DNA of 64,000 nt from Stappia sp. ES.058 (GCF_900105595.1 NZ_LT629784.1:3162001-3226000), one strand, 5' to 3'; counted from the stretch's first letter, positions 24,906-33,763 are shown. Program-made: numbers and translations. Notes: generated by a model from the letters alone, not told the origin.

Positions 24906-26396
24906 ATGCGTTTTCGCGTGGCCGTCATCGGCTTCATTCATGAAAGCAACACATTCACGTCGCTGTCGACCGATATGCAGGATTTCCGCTCAACCCAGTA
25001 TTTCCTGGGACAGGACGTTCTTGCTGAATTCAGGAACACGGGGTCCGAAATCGGTGGCTGCATCGATATCGTCGAGGAAAAGGGATGGGCGCCCGACTAT
25101 ATCCTCGGCGCCCATGCCCAGCCCGGCGGACCGGTTTCCGAAGCCGCCCGACGCGAGATTACGGATGAATGCCTTCGCCGACTCAAGGCCGGCGGCCCCT
25201 ATGACGGCGTCTTCGTCGCCTTGCACGGCGCCATGGTGACCGAGACCGACCAGGACGGCGAAAGCCAGTTTCTCCGACAACTCCGAACGGTCGTCGGAGA
25301 TGACATTCCCATCGCCGTCACGCTTGACCTGCATGCGAATGTCTTCGACGAGTTGGCGGAGCTGGCGCAGATCGCGGTTTCGTTCCGCACCTATCCGCAT
25401 GTCGACCTGCGCGAGGTTGGCCGCGAGGCAAGCGAACGCCTGCATGAGGCGATGGCCGGCGGCAGCGCGCCAAAAATCGCGGTTCACCGCCCCCAGGTTC
25501 TGCTTGGGTGCGATGACGGCCGGACCTCCGATGACGGGCCGATGTGTCGCCTGCTGGAAAGCGCGGCGCGCGAAATGGACGCGCCCGGCATCTTGAACGT
25601 GGCGATCAACGCCGGCTTTCCCGACGCCGATGTGTGGGCGTCGGGGCCGAGCGTTCTGGTGACCTATGACAGTCTCGCGACGAGCCGCGAGGCCGCCGAT
25701 ACAGTGGCCGGACGGATCTGCGATGAAATCTGGGACTGCCGCGACACCTGGAACGGGCCGGTTCCGCTCAACGAGTGCATGCAGAGGCTGAAGTCCGTCA
25801 CGCCGGCTAACGGACCGATCGTCATCGCCGACTATGCCGACAATCCCGGTGGCGGCGCCCACAGCGACTGCACGGCGCTGATTTCGGCACTGCTTGAAGC
25901 CGGCGTCACCAACGCAGCCGCTGGCGCACTGCTGGACCCCGAGGCGGCCGAGACACTGGCCGCGAAAGGCGTCGGCGCCGAGGTCACCCTTGCCATCGGC
26001 GGCAAGACCGACCCGAGCGTGGGTGGCGGACCGATCGAGGTGACCGGCACGGTCATGGCGGTCAGCGACGGTCACTTCCACTTCGAGGGACCGATGTTCA
26101 CCGGCCTCCCCGCGTCCACCGGCACCAGCGTGTGTCTGCGCGTCGACGGTCTCGACATCATGATCGTGTCCGAGCGAATGCAGGTCTACGACCAGAACAT
26201 CCTGCGCGTCGTCGGGATCGAACCGGCCGAAAAATCGATCCTCGCGGTGAAGTCCATGAACCACTTCAAGGGCGCCTTCCGGCCGATCGCCTCCGAGATC
26301 ATCGTGACGGATGCGGGAGGGCTGTGTTCGCCCGACCTGTCCCGGCGCACCTACACCCGGCTCCGCCGCCCGGTCTTTCCTCTCGACACACTGTGA
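24906..26396 (+). CDS. M81-family metallopeptidase (MlrC-like)
   Basis: Member of the M81 family, named after the MlrC enzyme of microcystin breakdown. The family probably cleaves small peptides or amide-like compounds in many catabolic operons. It has 496 residues, normal length. Likely metal-binding parts are IGFIHESNTF at residues 8-17, ALHGAM and DLHANVFDEL. The C-terminal domain with ADNPGGGAHSDCTALI is typical. It lies 59 bases after the ATPase gene and 8 bases before ornithine cyclodeaminase. In this operon it may release ornithine or a similar amino acid from an imported conjugate; that is inference. Confidence 0.88.
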   Translation: MRFRVAVIGFIHESNTFTSLSTDMQDFRSTQYFLGQDVLAEFRNTGSEIGGCIDIVEEKGWAPDYILGAHAQPGGPVSEAARREITDECLRRLKAGGPYDGVFVALHGAMVTETDQDGESQFLRQLRTVVGDDIPIAVTLDLHANVFDELAELAQIAVSFRTYPHVDLREVGREASERLHEAMAGGSAPKIAVHRPQVLLGCDDGRTSDDGPMCRLLESAAREMDAPGILNVAINAGFPDADVWASGPSVLVTYDSLATSREAADTVAGRICDEIWDCRDTWNGPVPLNECMQRLKSVTPANGPIVIADYADNPGGGAHSDCTALISALLEAGVTNAAAGALLDPEAAETLAAKGVGAEVTLAIGGKTDPSVGGGPIEVTGTVMAVSDGHFHFEGPMFTGLPASTGTSVCLRVDGLDIMIVSERMQVYDQNILRVVGIEPAEKSILAVKSMNHFKGAFRPIASEIIVTDAGGLCSPDLSRRTYTRLRRPVFPLDTL

Positions 26397-26404
26397 GCAT
26401 TGCC

Positions 26405-27466
26405 ATGTCTGCGTCTCCCCTCGCCCTCGTCCCCTTCGTCAATGTCGAGAATATGATGCGTCTGGTGCTCGAGATCAGCATCGAGCGCTGCCTTGAAGAG
26501 CTGACCGCCTATGTCGAGGAGGACTTTCGCCGCTGGGAACTCTTCGACAAGACGCCCCGTGTCGCGTCGCACACCGACGACGGCGTGATCGAGCTGATGC
26601 CGACATCCGACGGCATCGATTATGCGTTCAAATACGTCAACGGACACCCCAAGAACATGAAGGACGGGTTGCAGACCGTGACCGCCTTCGGGGTGCTGTC
26701 CTCGGTCGAAACCGGCTATCCGGTGCTGTTTTCAGAGATGACCATCCTCACGGCCCTGCGCACCGCCGCGACCTCGGCCATGGCGACAAGGGCCCTGGCG
26801 CCCAAGGGAGCGACCACCCTCGCGATCATCGGCAATGGGGCGCAGGCCGAGTTTCAGGCGCTGGCGCTCAAGACGGTCTGCGGCATCAGCGACATCCGCC
26901 TCTGCGACACCGACCGGGCCGCAACGGAAAAATGCGTCCGCAACCTGTCGGGCACCGGGCTGAACATCGTCAAATGCACCAGTCCGGAAGAGGCGATCGA
27001 GGGTGCCGACGTGATCACCACCTGCACCGCGGACAAGCAATATGCGACCGTCCTGACCGACAACATGGTTGGCGCGGGCGTCCATATCAACGCGATCGGC
27101 GGGGATTGCCCCGGCAAGACCGAACTGCACGCCGACATCCTCAACCGCTCGGGTGTTTTCGTCGAATATCCGCCCCAGACCCGGATCGAGGGAGAAATCC
27201 AGCAGATGCCTGCAGATTTCCCGGTGACGGAACTCTGGCGGGTCCTGGCCGGCGACGCGAAGGGCCGCGAGACGAACCGCGAAATCACCCTCTTTGATGG
27301 CGTGGGCTTCGCGATCGAGGATTTCTCCGCGCTGCGCTGGTTGCGTGACAAGGTGGCCCGGTCGACGTGGCACGTCGACCTCGACCTGATCGCCGATCCC
27401 GACGATCCGCGCGACCTCTATGGCATGATCCAGCGCGAGAAATTGCGTATGCAGCGCGCCGGGTAA
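26405..27466 (+). CDS. ocd: Ornithine cyclodeaminase
   Basis: Converts L-ornithine to L-proline and ammonia using tightly bound NAD. The 353 residues closely follow the bacterial enzyme over the whole length: RVASHTDDGVIELMP, FKYVNGHP, then the Rossmann motif IIGNGAQAEF, then GGDCPGKTELHADIL and RIEGEIQQMPADFPV. The key residues known from the Pseudomonas enzyme (E56, K69, D228) appear as E63, K76 and D234. This identity is firmer than a generic mu-crystallin-family label. The ATG at 26405 sits eight bases after the M81 stop. With the importer upstream and the racemase downstream it makes ornithine breakdown the clearest role of the operon. Confidence 0.9.
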   Translation: MSASPLALVPFVNVENMMRLVLEISIERCLEELTAYVEEDFRRWELFDKTPRVASHTDDGVIELMPTSDGIDYAFKYVNGHPKNMKDGLQTVTAFGVLSSVETGYPVLFSEMTILTALRTAATSAMATRALAPKGATTLAIIGNGAQAEFQALALKTVCGISDIRLCDTDRAATEKCVRNLSGTGLNIVKCTSPEEAIEGADVITTCTADKQYATVLTDNMVGAGVHINAIGGDCPGKTELHADILNRSGVFVEYPPQTRIEGEIQQMPADFPVTELWRVLAGDAKGRETNREITLFDGVGFAIEDFSALRWLRDKVARSTWHVDLDLIADPDDPRDLYGMIQREKLRMQRAG

Positions 27467-27470
27467 CAGG

Positions 27471-28589
27471 ATGGACAGCCGTATCGACAGGTCGGTCAGA
27501 TGGGCGGAGCCGCCGTCCGGCGCAACGGCGCGGATCGAAATCCGGCCGGAGGCCCTCCGCCGAAACTTCACGGTATTGCGCGAGCTGTGTGGCGAACACG
27601 GCATCGCCATTTCCGGAGTGACCAAGGGCGTCGGCGGCCATCCGGACGTTGCCCGTCTGATGCTGGATGCAGGCATCCATTCGCTGGCGGATGCGCGCCT
27701 TGAGAACATCCGGCGGATGCGCATCGCAAGCATCACCGCACCGATCCACCTCCTGCGCCCGCCGGGGCTTGGCGAAATCGCGGATGCCGCGAGACTGACC
27801 GACCTCATTTTCGTGTCCAACAGGACGACGATCGACGCGATTGCCCATCATGCCCGCACAACGGGATCTTTGGTGAAGATTGCGCCGATGGTGGACCTCG
27901 GGGACATGCGCGAGGGGGTTCCTCCCGGGGACCTGCTGAGCCTCACCGACCATGCGCACGCGCTTGAAGGGATCGAGATAACCGGCCTGGGCACGAATTT
28001 CGCCTGCCATACGGGTCTGCTGCCGACGCGCGAAAACCTCGCGGTCTTTGCCGGATTGACCGAGCAGGTCGAGACCCAGATCGGCCGGGCGCTGGAGATC
28101 GTGTCCGGCGGCAACAGCGCGTCCCTTCTGGCGATGAAACGTGGTGAGTTCCCTCAGAAAATCACTCACCTGCGTCTCGGCGAAAGCCTTTTGTTCGGAA
28201 CGGAGGCCGCACAAGGCTCCGCCATCCCCGGCACACGACGCGACGGCTTCCTGATCGCCGCTGAAATCCTCGAAACCTGGGACCGGGACACCGACATCTC
28301 CGGTCCCCGCGCGCGCAACGCCCTGGGCGAGGAAGTCAGTCTCACGGTGTCGGGACGGCGTCACATGGCCGTGTTGGGGATCGGCGCTGTCGACACGGCG
28401 ATATCCGGCCTTGTCCCTGTCGATCCGAACGTCGAGGTGCTTGGCTTTTCAAGCGATCATACCGTGGTCGACATTTCCAGAGCGCGATCGTTCAAGCCGG
28501 GCGATGTTCTCAGGTTCGTGCCGAGCTATTCAGCACTCGCCACCGCGATGTCGTCTCCCTACCTGTGCAGTCAGACACTGGAGGCCTGA
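27471..28589 (+). CDS. Alanine/ornithine-racemase-type PLP enzyme; 3' end formed by an IS
   Basis: Fold-type III PLP enzyme of the alanine racemase N-terminal family, in the branch that includes ornithine racemase. It has 372 residues. The PLP lysine is K52 in ISGVTKGVGG. LEIVSGGNSASL and HLRLGESLLFG match the phosphate-binding and C-terminal parts of the branch. Four bases after ornithine cyclodeaminase, it would turn D-ornithine into the L-form used there; substrate is inferred. The stop codon TGA at 28587-28589 is the first three bases of the adjacent IS. The native last residues may therefore be lost, although the fold looks complete. Confidence 0.85.
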   Translation: MDSRIDRSVRWAEPPSGATARIEIRPEALRRNFTVLRELCGEHGIAISGVTKGVGGHPDVARLMLDAGIHSLADARLENIRRMRIASITAPIHLLRPPGLGEIADAARLTDLIFVSNRTTIDAIAHHARTTGSLVKIAPMVDLGDMREGVPPGDLLSLTDHAHALEGIEITGLGTNFACHTGLLPTRENLAVFAGLTEQVETQIGRALEIVSGGNSASLLAMKRGEFPQKITHLRLGESLLFGTEAAQGSAIPGTRRDGFLIAAEILETWDRDTDISGPRARNALGEEVSLTVSGRRHMAVLGIGAVDTAISGLVPVDPNVEVLGFSSDHTVVDISRARSFKPGDVLRFVPSYSALATAMSSPYLCSQTLEA

Positions 28590-29371
28590 GCTGCTGCCGG
28601 TTTGATGGACAGGCGGTTGGGCTTCCATAGCTTGTTCTTCGTATTGCATGGGGCTCATATAGCCCAGCGTCGAGTGCCGCCGCTTTGGATTGTAGAAGCG
28701 CTCGATGTAGTCGAACACGTCTGCCTTTGCATCGTCCCTGGTTCGATAGAGCTTGCGTGCACATCGCTCGGTCTTGAGCGATGAGAAGAAGCTTTCCATA
28801 GCGGCATTATCCCACACGTTCCCCGACCGGCTCATCGAGCAGGTAATGCCGTGATCGGCCATCAGGCTCTGGAACTGCTCGCTGGTGTATTGGCTGCCCT
28901 GATCACTGTGATGCAGCAGGCTGTCCGGCTTGCCCCGGCGCCAGATCGCCATGATCAGGGCGTCAGTGACGAGTCGGGCAGTCATGCCAGCACTCATCGA
29001 CCATCCGACGACACGCCGGGAATAAAGACCGATGACGGCGGCGACATGGAGCCAGCCCTGAGCGGTCCAGATATAGGTAAAGTCGGCGATCCACTTCTGG
29101 TTCGGCACCGATGCCACGGAGTCCCGGTCCAGCATATTGGGGGAGATCGCATTGCGCTGACCCGCATCCTTGGGCAGGCCACGCCGACGGGGACGTGCCC
29201 GCAGCCCTTCCTGGCGCATCAGCCGTTCGATGCGGTGCAGCCCGACATCCAACCCTTCGGCCAGAACGTCACGCCAGACCCGGCGGGCACCATAGGTGCG
29301 GTCGGAGCCGGCAAAGCTGGAACGGATCCCGACCAGATCACTCGGTGCTTCGCAATAAACCCGAACCTCAT
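28587..29371 (-). pseudogene. IS3-family transposase OrfB, internal deletion and frameshift
   Basis: The start (MRFGFIAKHR at 29371) lies in one frame, which ends after about 50 codons. The catalytic core continues in another frame from DLVGIRSSFAGSDRTYGARR onward. The join suggests loss of roughly 40 codons, judged against related elements I know. The DDE residues are all present: WIADFTYI, HHSDQGSQYTS and NAAMESFFSSLKTE. The core frame has no stop inside the IS and runs into the racemase gene, ending at 28530. Confidence 0.75.
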
Positions 29372-29658
29372 ATCGAGTCCCTCGCGAAGTAGGCCGCGGC
29401 TTTTTCTAGGTTGTCCCGCTCCGCTTTGAGCTTGGCAATCTCTTTACGTAGCCGGTCGATCTCCAGTTGCTCGGACTTCATCTGCCCGTTGCCGGGAAAG
29501 GCCTGTTGCGGATCGGCAGCCTGCTCCCTGATCCATTTGCGCAAAACGTTCTCATGAAGGTCCAGGTCTCGCGCCGCCTGGGCGACCGACACGCCCCGAT
29601 CCTTGACCAGATTCACTGTTTCGAGCTTGAACTCGCGGCTGAACTTCCGTCTCTGCAT
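29368..29658 (-). CDS. IS3-family transposase OrfA
   Basis: DNA-binding half of the IS3 transposase, 96 residues. An N-terminal helix-turn-helix (KFSREFKLETVNLVKDRGVS, then AQAARDLDLHENVLRKWIRE) is followed by a leucine-zipper-like coil (ELQIDRL-type heptads at about 60-90). It overlaps orfB in an ATGA (29371-29368), where normal elements make OrfAB by frameshifting. The gene itself looks intact. Confidence 0.9.
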   Translation of the reverse strand: MQRRKFSREFKLETVNLVKDRGVSVAQAARDLDLHENVLRKWIREQAADPQQAFPGNGQMKSEQLEIDRLRKEIAKLKAERDNLEKAAAYFARDSI

Positions 29659-29718
29659 TCCAACTCTCCAGTTCCAAAAACACCTTAACTCGGTGTCCTC
29701 AAAACCGGCAGCAGCTCA

Positions 29719-30019
29719 GGTTCACGGTTTCAACGGCAAGAACGGCATGTGGATGTACGACCCCAAAGGCAAGGCGTTTTGGCTAGGTCGTCTCGCAGGG
29801 CACCAATCCTACGTCGAAGAAACAACGTGGTATTCAGAAGGCGGCGAAGAAAACTACGGCGGCGGGTTCTGGAAGTACTCCAAACGCTTCAAGGAGCTTA
29901 CCCTAGAGGGGCCGTACGGGGCCGAAGACCTGTTGATAAAGGTATCGTCGCGCCTCGCGTTCAGCACGTCCGGCTACAACTGGCCCGCCGCGCGCATCGC
30001 CAATCTTGTGCCCGCCTGA
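29719..30019 (+). pseudogene. 3' remnant of an unidentified gene, cut by the IS
   Basis: An open frame of about 99 codons runs out of the right IS end with no start of its own and stops at 30019. It reads HGFNGKNGMWMYDPKGKAFW and continues with an aromatic- and Gly-rich stretch (EENYGGGFWKYSKRFKEL). I do not recognise the protein. Base composition is lower in GC than the neighbouring genes, which hints at transferred DNA. It is not a continuation of the racemase on the other side of the IS. Confidence 0.55.
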
Positions 30020-30093
30020 ACCACGCTCCGCATGGGGTAGATTGTGGGTAGAATCTTCCATGCTGGAAATTCATCAATAAAATCAATGGAATT

Positions 30094-30170
30094 TGGTAGC
30101 GGAGGAGGGACTTGAACCCCCGACACGCGGATTATGATTCCGCTGCTCTAACCGGCTGAGCTACTCCGCC
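30094..30170 (-). tRNA. tRNA-Met (anticodon CAU), elongator type
   Basis: A 77-nt cloverleaf on the minus strand with encoded CCA (30094-30096). The acceptor stem is GGCGGAG/CUCCGCU with a G-U first pair. The D-arm reads GCUCAGCCGGUUAGAGC. The anticodon arm is GCGGA-AUCAUAA-UCCGC, with CAU complementary to 30134-30136, and the T-arm is GGGGGUUCAAGUCCCUC. The first pair and overall sequence fit elongator rather than initiator tRNA-Met. A tRNA-Ile2 (modified CAU) is less likely. Confidence 0.93.
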
Positions 30171-30211
30171 GTCCGTATCGCGAAAGTGGCTCCCGCGCGG
30201 ATATGAGCCGC

Positions 30212-30240
30212 ATATAGTCGGCGCCGCGCCGCACTGTCAA
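30212..30240 (-). promoter_or_regulatory. Sigma-70-type promoter of tRNA-Met
   Basis: On the minus strand TTGACA (30240-30235) and CTATAT (30217-30212) are spaced by exactly 17 bases. The -10 box lies 42 bases before the mature tRNA 5' end, leaving a short leader. Confidence 0.7.
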
Positions 30241-30582
30241 GCCACCTCTTGCCGCTTTGCGCCGTTCTCCCCAAACCTTCACGCCCGACCACATGAGCGG
30301 CGCGCCGGGCTCCATCGCGCCGCCGTTACGCGGCCAACGGTGAGGCGCGACCATTCCAACAGGCAAGGACACCCGACCCGAAGCGACGACAAAGGCAAAT
30401 GCTTGCCGACACGCGGACGGGAGGTTACGAGAAGACCGTGCGCGTGGCGTGGCGTGCTGTTGCGTGGAACTGGCAATATGGCGCCGGCCCGCGCAACATA
30501 CCGCCGACAGGCAGCGCACGCGTGGGACGCCAGAAACAAGCCAACGGTTTCCGACGGGCGGAACAGAGCAAGGGGGCAGCGC
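30241..30582. other. Gap without a recognisable gene
   Basis: Between the tRNA promoter and the GTG start of the exporter gene I see only a GC-rich leader, with AAGGGGGCAGC just before the start as Shine-Dalgarno. Open frames crossing the gap on both strands have no coding character; one of them runs through the tRNA gene. Confidence 0.5.
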
Positions 30583-32274
30583 GTGAGCGGTGCGCAGGAC
30601 ACGAAATCGGCAGCAGGGAGTCTTTTCCTGCTGTTTTCCTTCCTGATCCGGGACGGCAATCTGCTGCGCTCGCCGGTGTTGGCCTATGCGATCATGGCAA
30701 GCTTCACCCGCTCCGGAATGATCTATGCGATCAATGCGATCGCGGGGGGCGCGGCGATCGCCGCGGGCAATGTCACGCTTCTTGCAGCAACGGTCCTGTC
30801 GACGCTGACGTTCTCGCATATGGCGCGGGTCAATTCCTTCAAGCTCGTGGAGACCACCAAACGACGGCTGCGCACGCGGCTGAGCCGGCGGCTGCTGGAT
30901 GCGCGGGCGAGCTATCTGGCGGGCCGCGACCAGGGCAAGGTCTACTCCATTGTCACCCATGAGGTGAACGAGATCTCGCATGCCTCCACCAATTTCATCG
31001 AGTCGCTCGAGGCCTGCCTGCTCATTGCCTTCTGCATTCCCTATCTCTTCTATCTGTCGTGGCCGAGCGGCGCGGCAACGCTCACAGCCGTTGTCATCGG
31101 CGGGTTCGGCTATCTTCTCGCCCAGGGACCTGCGCAGGCAAGTGCGGAAGCCGCGTCACGCATCGAATGGCAATTCTTCGACCGGATCAATGATGTCCTG
31201 CGCGGCTACAAGGAACTGCGGCTGCGCGAGGCACGCAAGGACGATCTCCAGAGCGACATCGTCGAAATCTCCTTGCGCGAGCGCGCCTTGAAGCTTGTCG
31301 CGGAACGCTATTACAGCTTCGGACAGGTTTTCGCGCAGGGCGCGATGATGGGACTCCTCTGCGCCATCGTCGTCGGCCTGCCGCTTCTGGCCGGCACTGA
31401 AACCGCGACCGTGCTTCAGATCCTGACCGTCGTGCTGCTCACCTACGGACCGATCGAGACGGTGATGGGAAATCTCTCCTCCTTTTCGCGCGCCACTGTC
31501 GCCAAGAGGCTGATCGACGGGCTGGAACGCGACCTCATCAAGGAAACCGAAGACGGTGTCACCCCCGAAAGGCCAGACGATACCCCCTCGTTCCGCAGCA
31601 TCGAGTTGAGAGGCGCGACCACCGTGCTGACGAGCACCAGTGCGGCCGGCGACGACGAGAGCTTTACTGTCGGTCCGCTCGACCTCACCTTCGTGCCCGG
31701 CGAAGTGGTCTTCATCTGCGGTGGCAATGGGGCGGGCAAGTCGACGCTGATTTCGCTGCTGACCGGCTTGCGCCGGCCGGACGCCGGCGAAATCCTGCTG
31801 GATGGCCAGGTGGTCAAGGACGTGGATCTCATCCGCTACCGCGGCCTGTTCAGTGCCGTCTTCAGCGAGTTTCACCTGTTCTCGCGCCTCTATGGCCTGA
31901 GCGAGGACGAGCGGGCCGACATCCCTCGCCATCTCGCCGATCTCGATCTCGCCCACCGGGTGTCCGTCACCGAGGAAAGCTTCTCCACGCTGGCGCTGTC
32001 CACCGGACAGAAACGGCGGCTGGCACTGTCCGTCGCGCTCGCCGAGAAGCGTCCGATCATCGTGCTCGACGAGTTTGCCGCCGACCAGGATCCGGTCCGC
32101 CGCGCGCTGTTCTACGACGTGCTGGTGCCGCAGATGGCGCGGGACGGCCACCTCGTTCTCGCCGTGACCCACGACGAACACCGCTTCACACAATGTGACC
32201 GGCTGATCCGGATGGAAGCCGGGCAGATCGTCTCGGATGAACGGTTGAACGGCGGAGCGCTCAAGGTGATGTGA
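30583..32274 (+). CDS. ABC transporter, fused membrane and ATPase, PvdE/SyrD cyclic-peptide-exporter type
   Basis: Half-transporter of 563 residues that probably works as a homodimer. The N-terminal ~330 residues carry about six membrane segments. The ATPase domain has Walker A GGNGAGKST, signature LSTGQKRRLAL, Walker B IIVLDEFAADQDP and the switch histidine in VTHDEHRF. The LSTGQ signature and the VVFICGGNGAGKSTLI wording are those of the PvdE/SyrD family, which exports siderophore precursors and lipopeptides. The GTG start at 30583 is preceded by AAGGGGG. No peptide synthetase or siderophore gene is in the window, so the cargo is unknown. The MurA-like gene follows on the same strand after 172 bases. 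Confidence 0.85.
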   Translation: MSGAQDTKSAAGSLFLLFSFLIRDGNLLRSPVLAYAIMASFTRSGMIYAINAIAGGAAIAAGNVTLLAATVLSTLTFSHMARVNSFKLVETTKRRLRTRLSRRLLDARASYLAGRDQGKVYSIVTHEVNEISHASTNFIESLEACLLIAFCIPYLFYLSWPSGAATLTAVVIGGFGYLLAQGPAQASAEAASRIEWQFFDRINDVLRGYKELRLREARKDDLQSDIVEISLRERALKLVAERYYSFGQVFAQGAMMGLLCAIVVGLPLLAGTETATVLQILTVVLLTYGPIETVMGNLSSFSRATVAKRLIDGLERDLIKETEDGVTPERPDDTPSFRSIELRGATTVLTSTSAAGDDESFTVGPLDLTFVPGEVVFICGGNGAGKSTLISLLTGLRRPDAGEILLDGQVVKDVDLIRYRGLFSAVFSEFHLFSRLYGLSEDERADIPRHLADLDLAHRVSVTEESFSTLALSTGQKRRLALSVALAEKRPIIVLDEFAADQDPVRRALFYDVLVPQMARDGHLVLAVTHDEHRFTQCDRLIRMEAGQIVSDERLNGGALKVM

Positions 32275-32446
32275 GAGCGATGGCGCCAGCGCGCGTCCGC
32301 GTCTGCCGTTGCATCTCTCCCTTGCCACAAAGGCGCCCGACATCTGCCGTTTGCCGTCGGCCTCAATCTCCAGTAGGAAACGGCAACACACCTGAGCGCC
32401 CGTCCCGGACGCGGCGAAAACGGCACCTTCTGGAGGCACGCGTCAC

Positions 32447-33733
32447 ATGGCCGATCTTTTCGTCGACGGCGGACATCCGATTTCCGGCACGGTGACCCCG
32501 TCGGGAAACAAGAACGCCGTCCTTCCCATGCTGTGCGCGACGCTGTTGACCGACGAGCCGGTGACGCTGGAAAACGTTCCCGAAATCAGCGATGTCGAAA
32601 AGATCCTCGCCTATTTCGAACGGATGGGCTCCACGGTTGCGCGCGCAGACGACGGCGCAACGCTGACCATTCGGCATGACTTCGAAGCCTTTCGCGACGC
32701 CAAGGCGGAACTTCCCCTCGGCATCCGTTCCGCCGTGCTGCTGCTGGCGCCTGTGATGGTGCGCACCGGCACCTTGCGCTTCGATACGGATGCGAAGGGC
32801 TGCGCCCTCGGCATGCGGGAAATCGATCCGCACCTGGAAATTCTCGAACAGTTTGGCAGCCGAATCGTCGCCACCCAGCCCTATGACATTCGCCGCGACG
32901 GCACGCTGGAAGGTCAGGAAATCTGGGCCGACTATGCCTCGGTGACGGCGACCGAGACCTTCGCCATGATGGCGGCGACCGCCAGGGGCAGTTCCGTTCT
33001 GATGAACGCGGCCTCCGAGCCGCATGTGCAGGCGCTGTGCCGGATGCTCACCGACATGGGAGCGCGCTTCGACGGTCTTGGCACCTCGCGGCTGACGATC
33101 ACCGGTGTGGAGAAGCTCGCGGGCACCCGCGCCCGCGTCCCCGACGATCATCACGAGGTCGCGACCTTTCTGGCGATTGGCGGCGTCACCGGTGGCCGAC
33201 TGACGGTCAAGACGGATGTGACCGAGCACATGACGCTGATCCTGCGCCAGTTCTCGAAGCTCGGCCTGCAGTTCGAGGTGAAGGACGACGCGATCACCGT
33301 GACCGGCTGGACGCGAGAGGTGCAACGCCCCTACACCCGCGAGATGCTTCCCAAGATCGAGGCCGCGCCGTGGCCGTATTTTCCCGCCGACCTGTTGCCC
33401 CAGGCAATCGGCGTCGCGGTCGGCTGCACATCGGAGATCATGTTCTGGAACAAGATCTATGAGGGCGCGCTCGGCTGGAGTTCGGAGCTTGCCAAGTTCG
33501 GAGCGCGGGTGCATTTGTCCGACCCGCACCGGCTGATCGTCTTTGGCGGAAATTCGCTTCGCCCGGCGGTCGTGGAAGCGCCCTATATCATTCGCGTGGT
33601 GCTCGGTCTGTTCCTGGCCGCGATCCAGGTGGAAGGCCAGTCTCTGATCAAGAACGCCGATCCGATCCGCCGCGCCCATCCGCGTTTCGTTGAAAAGCTG
33701 ACGGAGCTGGGCGCCAGGGTCCGCTGGACCTGA
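32447..33733 (+). CDS. Divergent MurA (UDP-GlcNAc enolpyruvyltransferase) paralogue
   Basis: Member of the EPSP-synthase/MurA family, 428 residues. Known MurA features that remain: K22-N23 in SGNKNAVLPML, C119 in the KGCALGMRE loop (the PEP-reactive, fosfomycin-target Cys position), and D315 in YFPADLLPQ. But the loop lacks the usual GGCxIGxRP wording. The DLRAGAAL motif near the C-terminus is replaced by APYIIRVVLGLFLAAI, and RGYE by RRAHP. It is therefore likely a paralogue with an altered substrate rather than the housekeeping enzyme, which should lie elsewhere. It sits between the ABC exporter and an enolase-superfamily gene, all on the plus strand. Confidence 0.8.
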   Translation: MADLFVDGGHPISGTVTPSGNKNAVLPMLCATLLTDEPVTLENVPEISDVEKILAYFERMGSTVARADDGATLTIRHDFEAFRDAKAELPLGIRSAVLLLAPVMVRTGTLRFDTDAKGCALGMREIDPHLEILEQFGSRIVATQPYDIRRDGTLEGQEIWADYASVTATETFAMMAATARGSSVLMNAASEPHVQALCRMLTDMGARFDGLGTSRLTITGVEKLAGTRARVPDDHHEVATFLAIGGVTGGRLTVKTDVTEHMTLILRQFSKLGLQFEVKDDAITVTGWTREVQRPYTREMLPKIEAAPWPYFPADLLPQAIGVAVGCTSEIMFWNKIYEGALGWSSELAKFGARVHLSDPHRLIVFGGNSLRPAVVEAPYIIRVVLGLFLAAIQVEGQSLIKNADPIRRAHPRFVEKLTELGARVRWT

Positions 33734-33763
33734 CAGCGCGCCCACAAGCTGCAGGAGCTCCGG

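Larger units (their letters stand above)
28587..29718 (-). mobile_element. IS3-family insertion sequence, defective
   Basis: The element is 1132 bp with terminal inverted repeats. The left end reads TGAGCTGCTGCCGGTTT; the right end read in reverse gives TGAGCTGCTGCCGGTTTT, and the similarity goes on for about 25 bases. Two further complementary bases (CC/GG) flank the ends. Both transposase genes lie on the minus strand. No target-site duplication is seen: GCC on the left, GGT on the right. The two flanks belong to unrelated genes, so the copy probably took part in a deletion or rearrangement after insertion. OrfB is disrupted, so self-mobility is unlikely. Confidence 0.85.

Noticed and set aside
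29719..30170. tRNA-Met as attachment site of a resident island
   Set aside because: I could not find a second copy of the tRNA 3' end or an integrase; only remnants are present, so an att site is not claimed.
30148..30981. 277-codon minus-strand frame over the tRNA and exporter start
   Set aside because: It runs through the tRNA gene and opposite a gene with clear ABC motifs.
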